Below, piece by piece: positions 23,594-35,563 of a stretch of 64,000 nt of DNA. The notes beneath the pieces are model-generated. The model did not search any database, had not been told where the DNA came from, and saw only the letters and a program-made list of their open reading frames with translations. This DNA is from Drechmeria coniospora (lineage: Eukaryota; Ascomycota; Sordariomycetes; Hypocreales; Ophiocordycipitaceae). Numbering within the stretch: the first letter of the stretch is position 1; every line of letters begins with the position of its first letter. The position numbers and the translations under genes were made by a program. The stretch lies in the NCBI RefSeq assembly GCF_001625195.1, contig NC_054391.1:8012552-8076551 (forward strand), given 5' to 3'.

Positions 23594-24940
23594 TTTAAAA
23601 AACTTTACTTATACCGGTTAGGAGGAAGGAAAAGCCTAACTATTATAAGTTAAAATAAATAAGGGGAAGCCTAAAGAAATTAACCTTTAGTAAGTTATAA
23701 AGGACTTTATAGTAAAAGTCTATATAAAGTTTAGCTAAATATATACCTAAATAGAAATATACTCTATTTAAATCTTAGCTCTATAGAAGAATAGGTATAG
23801 TAGGACCTAGGGTACTTATCGGTCTAGCTAATAGATACCTTAATAATTAACTCCTAGTAGGAACGGACTAAGGATAAGTTGGGTATACTATAGGCCCGTA
23901 TTAAATATAAACTAATTCCGGTCGGGGACCTATATAATAGTAATAAGAGTACCTTTATAGCCTAAAAGTTCTATATAAACTATAAGCTCTAGGTAAATAG
24001 GGACTTTATTAGGTCTACCTAAGACTAATAGATCTTTATTTAGCAAAACCTTTCGGCTAAAGTTTAGTAATAAGTTATAATATACTTTAAGGAAGGCTCC
24101 TATATTAGTTATAATTCGTTTTAATTCCTAATATACCTTAAATTAGCTTATAGTAACTCCTACTATTAGTAACTAGTAGTTATTAAACTAAAGGATATTA
24201 GGTAAGGAATATTAAAATTATTCTTAGTATTCCTTATATACTTTAAAGAAAAGCTTATACTAATAGGAGGGATATATTAACTTAGTAAGGTAAAATTTAT
24301 AAAGCTTTATATTAAGCTAACTAAGAGAATAAGGGACTATATCCTTTAGTAAGGGACTATAATAAATAACTATAATAAGATAGTTAATATATATAAATAA
24401 ATTATATTTAAAATAAAACTATAATATATAGAGGATAAAATTAAGGATTAAAGTAGGCCTAACTAAAGGATAGCTAGGGTAACCCCCTAATCCAATAAGA
24501 ATAGCAATACCCTAATATTAAGGGTTAATATAGTAGGCTTTAGGGCTATAGCTAGGCCTAGAGCGGCTATAACTAGACCGATAACGAAAATAACTATAAC
24601 TAAGGTAGGCCCTAATAGTAGGTAAAATAGGTTATATAGGAAAAGAAAAATAATTATAAAGTAGCTAGTATATATATTTACTATAAGGAGAAAGACTACT
24701 ATATTTAATAATACCTATAATAAACTATAATCCTATATACTCTAGGGATAAGTATTTAGGCTACTTAAAGGGAAGAATATATTAGTAAGGAACTAAAGAC
24801 TAAAGAAGAAAAAGGAAATAAAATACCTTTAAGCTAAGTCTTATATAAAGGTATAAAGGGTTTATAGGTAAGCGGATTATAAGGAACTAAGGGAATTAAA
24901 AGACTAAGTTTAAAAAGATTATACTAAGGATAAATAAATT

Positions 24941-25100
24941 TATAAGGCGCGCTACAGGCGTGTAGGCCTTATAAGCGAATGTAAGGTGCAGTACCCGTAC
25001 TAAGTACGGATACTAGCGGATCTTTTGATAGTTTGGCTATTTGGTCGAACGGTTAACTGGTCTATTGTCTATATAGGTATACCTCCCTATATATATTACA
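24941..25100 (+). repeat. 5' LTR of the TRIM
   Basis: 160 bp; contains an imperfect terminal stem (TAAGGC...GCCTTA), a central inverted repeat, and AGCGGATC shared with the other two copies in the window. Confidence 0.88.
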
Positions 25101-25372
25101 ATTGTATCCGCACTTAGTAGGTCTTCTGGGTTACGTATGTATATAAGCGAGGGTTATAGGTTCGAGCTAGAGCGCTACTATAATACCAAAAAGAACTCTA
25201 TAGCGACGGGCTTTACGTTAGGCTTATAGGAATAAGGAAGGTATAGGCGCGCTAGCCGGGCCGCGGCTTATTTGCCTAAGAACCTAGGGGTTCGTATTCG
25301 TTAGACCCTTAACCTTAGCTAACTAAGGTACCTAGCAATACGAGGGACCGTATTGTTAGGAGAGGGGATAGT

Positions 25373-25532
25373 TGTAAGGCGCGCTATAGGCGTGTAGGCC
25401 TTATAAGCAAATGTAAGGTATAGTACCCGCACTAAGTGCGGATACTAGCGGATCTTTTGATAGTTTGGCTATTTAGTCGAACGGTTAACTGGTCTATTGT
25501 CTATATAGGTACACCTCCCTATATATATTACA
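25373..25532 (+). repeat. 3' LTR of the TRIM
   Basis: 160 bp, collinear with the 5' LTR with a few transitions; includes the perfect inverted repeat CCGCACT-A-AGTGCGG. Confidence 0.88.
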
Positions 25533-28500
25533 AAATTACCCTTTCTTATTACTATACTTATAAATTCTATAATATTCCTTAATATTTAAATTAATAGTAG
25601 CTATAACTACTATAGGGCTATTAGTAAAAGGATAGCCTAATGCCTATAACTTAGGCTTATCCCTCTTTTAATAAAATAACTACTCTAAATAGCTATTATA
25701 ATATTTTAGTAAAATATAGGTAATACTCTTACCTACCCTATAATAATTAATATAAATAGCTAAAAGAGCCTAGTACTCCTATATATTATCCTAGGCCTAA
25801 GTTAAGATATTATATTAGGTCTACTATAGATAGAATACTAATAGGTTACCTTAAATATAATAAATTAGACCCTTATAATTAGGGTAATAGGTAACTAAAT
25901 TATATAAGTAAATAATATCTACCCTCCTAATAAGTCTTAAAAAGTATACCTTATATTAGTATAAACCTTTTTACAAAAGTAATAGGAAGTACTAATAGTA
26001 ATAAGCTTATAAGAAATAGTAATAAAACTATAAAAAATAGTACTATAAGTACCTAAAAGTATAAATATAATAGTAATAGCCCTACCTACTCTTTTAGTAA
26101 CCCTTTAGAATTATACTAATCTCTTTAATAAGGAATTAGCCTTAGGCCTACTATTATACTAAGGCTCCTAGGACTACTATATCTAACTATAATAAAATAA
26201 TAAGGGAGATATACTATAGCTACCCTAGGGCCTACTATATAATATACTATAAGACTAACTACTTAAAGTCTATAAATAAATTATAAACCTACTAAATAAG
26301 AAATAAATATAGGTAAGCTTATTAATAATAGTAGTATTAATACTACTTACTAAAAAAGAAAACAAAGGATAGAGGCTATATATAGACTATTAGGCCCTAA
26401 ATAAAATTATATAATAAGATTACTACTTACTCCTACTAGTTAAAGAAATACTCTACTTACTCTTAAAGGTATATTAGTTTACTAAACTAAACGTATAAGT
26501 AGTATTCTATAAGTTATATATAGCGCTAAGAGATAAACTACTTATAGTATTCTATATACAATTTAGCCTATTTAAATAGTTAGTTTATCCCTTTAGTTTA
26601 GCTAAAGTACTAGCTTTATTCTAAAAATATATTAATAGGGTATTATAGAATAAATTAAGGGAGTAGGTTATAGCCTATTTAAATAATATCCTAATCTATA
26701 CCTCCGGATTAAAGGCTAATTCCTTACTAAGGTTAGGGAAATCCTTAAGTAGCTTTAGGCAGCCGACCTATACCTAAATCTTAATAAGTATATATTTATA
26801 ATAATAAAAGTTAAATACCCTAGGTTTATTATTTAAGTAGGCGTTAAGGTTAGGCCTAACCTAGCAAAAATTACTATAGTTTAAAAGTAGTAACTACTTA
26901 CTAAGGTAAGGGGGATCTAAAGCTTCCTAGGTATTATAAACTTTTACTATAAATTTATTCCTAATTTTATAAGCCTAATAGAACTACTTATAGCCCTTAT
27001 AGGAAGGAGTATACTATTTTACTAAGGACCTAAAGAAAATATAGCCTTTTAATCCCTTAAGTATACCTTTTTGTTATACTTAATCCTAATATAATAGGAC
27101 CTAAATAGAAAGACTCTTATTAAGACTAATTGCTTAGGTAAGGTACTAAGTAAATACCTCTTATAAATTAATAGTAAGGGGGTCCTATAACTAATAGCCT
27201 ACTACTTAGCTAAACTTATACTAATAAAAAGGAATTATATAATCTATAATAAGGAACTTCTAGTAGTTATTAGCTATCTTAAGGTATAGTTAGTAGACCT
27301 ATAAGGTATTATAGAACTATTTACTATTCTAACGGACTATAAGAACCTTAAATACTTTACTAAACTATAAGAGATATTAAAATAATAGGTATAGTAAGCG
27401 GAAGTCCTTATAAACTTTAATTACTTACTATAGTATAAACCGGACTTATAAGTATAACGGCCGGATATACTTTTGTATTAGGAATAGGATTCAAAGATCG
27501 TACTATACTTAGGATAAATACTTCGGCTAGTAGTAATCTCTATACTGCAGGAGGTACCTAAAGGCCAACCTATATAAGAAGGTCCTAACGCCTAAGATAT
27601 AGCAATTATAGATATAGGGACAAATTGGGCCCGGACTAGCTGCAAAGTACCTAGCGCCTAAGAGACAATTACAAATATAGGAATAGATTGGGCCCGGACC
27701 GGTTATAAAGTACCTAGCGCCTAAGGGATAATAGCTACAGATATAAGAACGGGCCGGGCCTACCTAAAGACGGAAGGGGGATAAGAAGCTACTAATAGAT
27801 CCTAACTACTCCTAATAGTATAGGGACAGACCGGTAGGGAAACGCTATTCCTATAGGATATACTAGCCGGCCGACTACTCTTTCTAGAGCCCTACCTATA
27901 GGAATTATAGGATTAAGTATTATAAAATAATATAATATATAAAGTTTAACAATAAGTAGTTACAATAAGTATATAGAAATTCCTAGCAGAAGCGTAATTA
28001 AAAAAACAAACGGCTAACTATACTATTAGTACCTATAGTATAATATACTATAGAGGATACCTATAGTTACCGGCCTAAGAACTACTTATAATATAAATAA
28101 TACAATAGGTATATAAATTACCTATATTAAGTTACTTTAGTTAGAATAAAATATTCTAAGTACTTTAGCGGGACTTTTACTAAGATAGTATATTATAGGA
28201 TATAGTACAGTATATTCGGAACTACTATTGCTATTAAAGCTGTAAGAGCTATTTATAGAAATAAGAACTCCTATAACTAATCCCTCTACTAGATTAGTAT
28301 TAAAAGTAAATATTAATTAACTTTATAACCAATCTATTAGTATAAAACAATAAGGACCCCTAATTCTTAATAGTTATTATAGACTACCTCTTTAAGTTTA
28401 TCTAACTAAAGGCAATAATTATAATAAGTATAAAGGCTTATATAGAACGGTTTAAGACCTATTAGTAGTAATTTAGGGGCTTTTCTACTTAAATTATAAT

Positions 28501-29517
28501 AAACTAAGGATTAAACTAACTTAATAAGTTCTAAATATCCCTATACTTTCTTATAGGTATAGAATAACTCCTATTAACTTTATACTACCCCTAGACGGAT
28601 AGGGGTACTAAAAGGGTAAATTAGGAAATCTAAGCTACCCTATAGATCCTAATCTTATTTAAGCAATTCGATTAGCTAGCCTACCTAGCTACCTACTAAC
28701 TTACCCTAAATAATAGGGAGTCTTTAGTTATAGGAGTCAGCCTAAATAAGCTATTACTAGGCTATAAAATCGGTATAATACCTAGGGTAGAGAATAACTA
28801 AGTAAGTATAATAATACTAAAAGGAAGGGTAGTTACCTTTTAATAATACCTAAGGGAAGGAATAAAAATTATATAAGTAGCTATTACCTTTATATAATAA
28901 CGCTTATATAAGTTAGTAGTAGCTTTAAGCTACTTAGTAAAAAAGTTCTAGGTAGGTAATAAGGTCTAGCTTAGCCTTAGATATATTAAAACCAATAGGC
29001 TATATAGGAAGCTAAACTAAGTAGCTTTTAAATTTATAATACTAATAGTACTAATACTACTTATAGTAATATTAAATATCCCTAGGGGCTTATACCCTAC
29101 CTTTTATATTAACCTAATTAAAAGGGCAGTAAATAACCCCTTACCTAACTAAGTAGTATAGGATTTAGAGCTAGGCCTACTATTAGTTTAAAATAAGGAC
29201 GGTACCTTATAAAAGGAATACTAAGTTGAATATATTCTTATAATAAGGGGGGCCTAAGGCTAAGGGGGATAATATAATACCCTTATAAAATAGCTAGGTT
29301 ATAAATAACTAACCTAGGAACTAATAGAGGCCCTAGTATAAATAGAAGCCCTAGAGGAATTTATATAATAATAGGGAGATCCCTATATAAACGGTAGAGC
29401 GTAGGTAAGCCGTAAAACGAAATATAAAATTTTAAATATACTAAAGGAAAAAACTAGCCCTAAAGCGGCCCTAATAAGGACCTAACCTAATACCGCTACA
29501 GATATATACCGGCCGTA

Positions 29518-31006
29518 CTACTTAGACTTATTAGTTTCCTTTAAACCCTTCTTACCCTTATTCTTACTCTTGTCTTTCTTAGTATCCTCCTTAAGGAGGG
29601 TCTTAAAACTATCCGTTACGGTACTTAGGCGGGAGTAGAATATAACTAAGGGGGGGGGGGGGGCGGGAGTATAAAACAAAGGCACTAAGCGATATAAGCA
29701 ATATAGGGGGCGGAGGTAATAGGGCAATATAATAGAAACGTATTATCTATATAGAACGAGTATAACCTACTACTATTATAGGTAATATAGGGAGTAAAGG
29801 GGGTAGGACGGTATAATAAGGGGGAACTATCTATATAAGACTTATGCAACTTATAGATATTGTAGTACATTTCGGCTAAGGTAGCTACTAACTTAGTACT
29901 AATGCCTTCCTATACCTACTAATAGTAGGTAAGGCTATATATATTGCTTTAGATACCCGTTAGGGCCCGGGCTATACTCTAGGCAAATACGCTAAGCTAT
30001 ATACTTAGTATAGTACCGGAACGGCTACCCGCTTAAGTCGGGGTTAAGGCATTAGCGGTAAGGATAAGGGCGCAGTTCGGGTTATCGTTATTGTTAGCAA
30101 TAGTAGGGGGGGAGGTAATACCTAGTATAAGGGCAAGGGTATAAGTAAAGCGCATAGGGGCGGGCTCTATTTCGGCTAGGGCTAGGGTATAGGCCTAAAT
30201 CCGGCCCAGGGCTAGAAATTTAGGTAAAAGAATAGTACAAGCGCCCAGTATAGATCTAACCTTAGGGTAGGCCTTAACTAAAATATAAATATTACTTTAG
30301 GCGTAAGTATAAAGGTTGCATAGGGCGTAATACAGCTAAGGGCGCTTAGCAAATAAATATAGTACCTAAATATATTTAGTATATATATATATATACATAC
30401 AGCAACTAGTACTACGGCCCGGTATATAGTCGTTACGGCTACTAGTAATAAGGCAATTAACGCAAGGGAGGTATATACTATATACCTCCTCCGGAGGCGC
30501 AAACTCCTTATTGGAGGAGTTACCCTCTACTAAGTATTTACCTAAAATGCAATAGCGGTCCGACTTATTAGTATAATAGCCGTAATACAAGCCCAACCCA
30601 TATCCAGAGGGGGGGGGGGGAGGAGTACTTATAGCAGTAAATATAACAATAGTAATAGTAACAGAAAGGTAAATAAATCCTCTATAAGGGAGGAATAATA
30701 GTAGTAAAAGAGAGATTAATAGTTCCTACTAATATTAGTCTATTAGCTAACTACCCAAAAAATATACAGAACGGCCCTAACAAGAAAGTAGTAACCTACC
30801 TTATAGGGGAGGAATAATAGTAATAGAGAAAAGGTATAATAAGAGGTAATAATAGGGTTAATAATAAAAATTATACAGTAAGGAGCTAGAAGATAAGTAA
30901 GTATAATAGTTAAAAGAAGGAGGAATAATAAACAAAAATAAAGTAAGAACAAAAAGATTAATATAAAGGAACTAGTAAGGGGGAAAAGCAAAATAAGGCA
31001 AGGCAC
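29518..31006 (-). pseudogene. Antisense open-frame region in the 3' part of Gypsy-C
   Basis: Between the pol stop and the 3' LTR the plus strand has no pol-like sequence, but the minus strand keeps several open stretches despite heavy mutation: a C-terminal-looking Lys-rich tail (29518-29640, ending in TNKSK and a stop), a block with RYCILGKYLVEGNSSNKEF and LPCVNCLI (30366-30596), and a hydrophobic stretch (30743-31006). Homologous minus-strand sequence is present in Gypsy-1, -2 and -D. It may be a decayed antisense gene carried by the family, though I recognise no known domain. Frame joins between the pieces are uncertain. Confidence 0.45.
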
Positions 31007-31257
31007 CTTGAGTACTTAATAAATACCTAAGGAGGGGCTAAAGTAGGGTAAAGCTAGTTACCCTAGGTAATTAGTAAGCTCCTAAAGAGAGGACAAAGGG
31101 AGAGAAGGCTATATATACTATATATTTAGTAAATACCTAACTAATTAAAAAAAAACAAATTAAGGGGGCTATAACAATAGGGAGGCCAGCCTAAGGAAGG
31201 GTAGTTCGGTTACAGCTATAAAGGAACTTTACCTTAAATAGGCAGAGCAAAACAGTA

Positions 31258-31426
31258 TATTATAGTATTAGGCTTAGCCCAATATACTAAAATAAAGGGA
31301 ACCAAGGGACCTACTAGGAAGTATATATAACTAAAAGCCCTAATTACTAAGTAGTTTTCCCTCCTTTAAGTCTTTTAATAAATATTATTAAGAGTCCTAA
31401 AGCAGTCGCCTAGCAACTCTATAACA
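31258..31426 (+). repeat. 3' LTR of Gypsy-C
   Basis: 169 bp, same length as the 5' LTR, ending CTCTATAACA. The right flank ATAGG completes the TSD. Confidence 0.9.
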
Positions 31427-31463
31427 ATAGGTCCTATTATATAATAGTAGTACTATTAGTAGG
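31427..31463 (-). repeat. Copia-G 3' LTR, middle piece
   Basis: 37 bp between Gypsy-C and Copia-A: the Gypsy-C TSD copy (31427-31431) plus 32 bp of Copia-G LTR. The last 5 bp (GTAGG) double as the Copia-A TSD. Confidence 0.7.
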
Positions 31464-32134
31464 TCTTGCAATTTATATATATAAGAAGTAAGGGTAGTAG
31501 AAGTATATTATATAAACTAAGGAATTAATTAGGCTATTAGTAATAGTAATAAGGAGTACCAGTTAGTAACTAGGCAAGAGTATATAATTAGTAGTACTAA
31601 ATTATATAAATAAATACAATTATTCTTCTACCTAAAGTGCAAGGGAAGTATAACTATTTATACTTATAGAGTAGTACCTTATAGGTTTAGATTATAACTA
31701 TATAGTTATACTATAGTTTAATTACCCATTTAGTTATACAATAGTTTAATTACCTATTTAGTTATATAATAGTTTAATTACCGTTTCGGTCGTATAATAG
31801 TTTAATTACTTACAGTAGTACTATAGGCTAGCAATAGCTAGTAGTAACTAGGAGAGCGGTAATTATTATTCCGATTAATTAGCTCCTATAGTTAACTAGC
31901 TACTACATATATAAGTTATATTATAGTAGTAAGTTAGCCAGTAGTAGTACTACCGTTAGTCGTTCTAAGTAGTAGTTCGGAAAAGTAGTACATTATATAC
32001 TAATAGTTAACTTAATATACTTACTAATACTTACAGTATAGTATAGTATCTTTACTAATAGTAGTACTACTAGTAATAATAGGATAGTATTCTATTTAGG
32101 TAGTCTTATTAGTATAAATACTAGTATTTTAATA
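31464..32134 (-). repeat. 3' LTR of Copia-A
   Basis: 671 bp, from TCTTGCAATTT to TTTTAATA on the plus strand. The adjoining internal sequence on the minus strand is GAGGGGG, a short polypurine tract. It includes four imperfect repeats of a TATAATAGTTTAATTACC block near 31715-31815 and dense palindromes at its right end. Confidence 0.9.
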
Positions 32135-33927
32135 CCCCCTCTATTTAGTTAGTATAACTACTACTAAATAGGGATCCCTTAGAGACTTAGTAGGCTAAGG
32201 TAGTATTAGAAGAGATTAGCAGTAAGGGCCTTAGTAAGGCTATCGGTAAGTATAAACTTAGTATTTAGGTAACTAATTTTAGCTAGTCCGTTTACTACTT
32301 CTTACCAAATATACTAGAACTTTAGTAGTATATACTTTGTTTAGTTATACTAATTGGGATTATTAGCGTTAGAGATAGATTTATTATTATTATACAAAAG
32401 TAGGATAGGCTTTTTAAAACCCTTACCTATTTCTATAAATAAACTATCTAACTATTTAAGTTCCTAAATAGCTTTTAGTAGGGTATCCAATTCTACCTTT
32501 ACAGTAAAAAGAGCAATAGTATTAGCCCTTTTTAATTTCTAGTAGATTAGTCTACCTACTAGGGTAAAGAGGTACCTATAGGTAGACTTAAAGGAGTCTA
32601 AGTTACCTATAAAGTTACTATTAGAAAATCTAAATAGATTAAATACTATAGGCTTAGACTAATAGTAAATAGCTAGGTCTATAGTTCCTTTTAGATATCG
32701 AAAAAGGTTCTTACTATCTAATAGCTATAGGCTAGTAGCTTAGTATATATACCGGGATAGCTATTGGATTTCAAAGGCTATATTTAGTCGGGTTAATAGT
32801 ATAAGGTATATTAAAGTCCCTACTATTTATTAGTATACTAGTTAGTCGGTTATAGATAAGGGAGTAAGGGGCATTATAGTAGCTTGCTTAAGTACTTCTA
32901 GCTATAGTAGTATTACTACTACCTTAGCCTCCTTTAACCTAAATCGGAATAGGGCTTCCTTAATATACCTTTTTTAACTAGGAGTAATACTCTTAGTTAT
33001 TTAACTAATTTATACGCTTAGGAAGAAGGCAGCCTATCTATAGTCTTTAATTAGGTAGACCTTATATAGTTATTATTTTAACCTATTAATATATATAAGG
33101 TTTAGTCCAATAAGTAGGCAGTCGTTAATATAGCTAACTATATAAGTACTAGTAGTATTATTATAGTAGATAGCCGGATTAAATACTAAAGGGCTATATT
33201 CGTATTGTTATAGTAGTTTAGTAAGTACCTCCTACTACTCTCTAGGTCCTTATTTTAGGCTATAGAGTACCTTTTTTAAAAGGATACCTTATTTAACTAT
33301 TAGGTTATAGCCTAGCTTAGCTAGTAGCTTAGCTAAATTATTAGTCTTATTAAGATTAATAAATACTTTTAGTCCCTTAGGAATTTTAAGGTAATTAACT
33401 TTAGGTAGCTTACTGTTTAGGAAAGTACTAATAAAGTTAATTTATTTAATATACTAGTTGTTCTAGGCGGCTAGGGCTAATAGTATCCTTTAGGTAGGTA
33501 GAATACTAGTAGTTATAAAAGTCTTAATATAATTAAGGCCTTTAATTTATATAAATCCCTTAGCTACTAGTTATACCTTTTAATTTAATAGGGTTATTTT
33601 GCTAATCCTTTTTAACTTATAGTATAAGTTAGCTTTTTAGAAGTTATCTACTAGTTAGTATTTCTTAAAGGGGGATAAAATAAAATACCCCTACCTAGAT
33701 AAGCTACTAGAATTCCGAAAATATAGTACTTATCTACTAGTCTTTATTGTCTAACTTAAGTACTTATTTCTAGTTAGTAGGCTTACTACTATTTAGTAGT
33801 TGCTTTGCCTTAGCTTAGTAATATAGGTCCTGGATCCAATACGCTAGGTTGAGATCTATGGGTTAGGGTTGTCTTTTAGTATATTTAGAAGAGAGGTATT
33901 TAGTAGATTCTCTATTAGCTGGGCTAG

Positions 33928-34112
33928 GACCCCCTTTATTGTACTAGTCCTAGTAGGACTAGTTAGTCCGTTAGCTCCTTGCAACCTATTAGTCCTAGTA
34001 GGACTAGTAGGTCTACTAGCCCTAGTAGGGCTAGTAGGTCCGTTTGTTCCTTGCAACCTACTGGTCCTAGTAGGACTAGTAGGTCTACTAGTTCTAGTAG
34101 GACTAGTAGGTC
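33928..34112 (-). repeat. 72-bp-type minisatellite in the integrase-RT linker
   Basis: Units based on CTAGTAGGACTAGTAGGTC separated by TTGCAACCTA blocks. The full unit in related copies is 72 bp (24 codons), so it preserves frame. On the minus strand it encodes Thr-Ser-Pro-Thr-Arg-Thr-Ser-Arg repeats with LQGTNGP spacers. Confidence 0.85.
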
Positions 34113-35309
34113 CGTTGGCTCCCTTTGTCTTCCTAAGTATTAGGGAACTAAAGGTATTTTGCAAGATATAGTCTTCTATCTTAATTTCCCCCTCTAACTC
34201 TAGTCCTTAGAGACTAGGACTTAGTAGTTATTAAAGTCCTTAGGAGATAGGGCCGATACCTTTTAGGACTTTAAGTAAGGTAGTTTTTAAACCTAGTATT
34301 GCTAGTAGCTTTACTGGTTCTATGTATTATGCTAATTTGGTACTTTGAATCCGTTTTTGGTAAGGGATTAGGACTTTGCAGTAGGTACCAATAGCCTTAT
34401 AGGCTATAAGGTTTAGTAGTGTTTTTAGTCCTTATAACTCTTACTTAAGCAATTGGTAGGGGCTTAGATCCCTATTAGTAATTGTAGTATAGTTAACTAG
34501 GTTAACTATAGTAGGAAGTATAGTAGACTAAAGGAATAGTAGGAGGCTAGCCTAAATTATAGTTACTTATAGCCGGTCTAGAATAACTTATATAGACCGT
34601 TCGGTAAGTCTATTTTGTTTGGGGGTATATGGGTAAGACGTATTGAATAGTATTCCTTTAGTACCCAACTAGTCCTAAAGCAGTATATTAATTTTAGGTC
34701 CTTTATTATAAAATAGCCTTTTTGGGTAACGGCTATAGTATGTTTTTAGGCTTTAAAAGAAGTTCTTTATAGCCTAGAGAATTATTAGTCCTTCCTTATT
34801 AGGTAGGATATATACCTAATAGAATTGGGATTTGTAATTAATAAGTATTAGTCCAGTAGACTTTTGATTGTAGGATATAGGTTTAATCCTAAATATATCC
34901 CCTTCGATTGAGTTAAGTATATAGTCTGGATTCTCGATTGGATCCCTTAACTGGCGTTTGGTAGATTTTGCCCGTATATAGGTAAGGTATTAAAAATCGG
35001 TAACCTTAATAGATAAAAAGTTAGCTAACCTACTAGTAATCTTATTAGTCTTTTTTAATAATAGTAGACTAATGTATTCTAGTTTAATATACTAGATACC
35101 TACTTATTGCAGTAGTCTTTGGTAAGACTGGTTACTAAATTCCGTACTAGTAGTCGGAATAGCCTGTTCCTTAGTACTAGCAGTAGGGACTGCTAGTAGG
35201 TCTATTGCCTCTATAGGGATTAGGTCCTCTATAGGGTCTTTGTATAGGGTAGCCTTAGTAAGGTCCCTTGGGTTAGCCGAACTAGTAGTTGGGCTAGGAC
35301 CTGGTCCTA

Positions 35310-35563
35310 GTCTAGGTCCCGGTCTCGGTACTAGACTAGGTACCGACCTAGGTACCGATCTAGGCGCCGACCTAGGCACCGATCTAGGTACCAACCTAGG
35401 CACCGATCTAGGTGCCGACCTAGGCACCGATCTAGGTACCGACCTAGGTACCGATTTAGGTACCGACCTAGGTACTAATTTAGGTACCGACTTAGGTACC
35501 GATCTAGGTACCGACCTAGGTACTAATCTAGGTACCGACTGGGGTGCCGATGTAGGTACCGAT
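35310..35563 (-). repeat. 12-bp minisatellite encoding SVPR before integrase
   Basis: About twenty copies of CCTAGGTACCGA-type units, each holding the palindromes CCTAGG and GGTACC. On the minus strand it reads Ser-Val/Ala-Pro-Arg; on the plus strand, Leu-Gly-Thr-Asp. The homologous tract in Copia-B (47668-47777) is about half as long. Confidence 0.88.

Larger units (their letters stand above)
24941..25532 (+). mobile_element. TRIM-like element (592 bp) with two 160-bp LTRs
   Basis: Two LTRs of 160 bp (24941-25100 and 25373-25532) starting TGTAAGGCGC and ending ATTACA flank only 272 bp of internal DNA with no coding capacity. Perfect TSD AAATT at 24936-24940 and 25533-25537. A purine tract (25358-25371, AGGAGAGGGGATAG) sits just before the 3' LTR as a polypurine tract should. 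The first base pair of the 5' LTR reads TA (TG mutated). It is GC-richer than its Gypsy host. It would need another element's proteins to move. Confidence 0.9.
23594..29512 (+). pseudogene. Degenerate gag-pol of Gypsy-C
   Basis: Read through stops, the plus strand shows a gag segment near 23960-24120, RT with TSGLKA next to a YLDD box that now reads YLNN (about 26670-26705), the GIQSFLGF segment at the RT/RNase H boundary (about 26905-26940), RNase H KELLVVIS (about 27250-27275), integrase in 27600-29000, and a chromodomain at 29216-29364. In the chromodomain the two expected Trp positions (K-W-x-GY and T-W-E) are TAG, and Gln positions are TAA. The loss of both catalytic Asp residues by GAT to AAT is itself a RIP-type change. 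The TRIM at 24941-25532 interrupts the gag half. Confidence 0.85.
23425..31426 (+). mobile_element. Full-length Ty3/Gypsy chromovirus (Gypsy-C) with nested TRIM
   Basis: Two 169-bp LTRs bound the element, with TSD GTAGG (23420-23424) and ATAGG (31427-31431), differing by one G-to-A change. Length is 8002 bp, or about 7.4 kb without the TRIM and its TSD. Domain order is gag, RT, RNase H, integrase, chromodomain, then an antisense-ORF region. RT before integrase is the diagnostic Ty3/Gypsy order. Both LTRs and all coding regions are mutated, so it cannot move by itself. Confidence 0.92.

Noticed and set aside
25101..25372. tRNA-like B-box (GGTTCGAGC) suggesting a SINE inside the TRIM
   Set aside because: No A-box at the right spacing and no cloverleaf; terminal repeats, polypurine tract and TSD explain the element as a TRIM.
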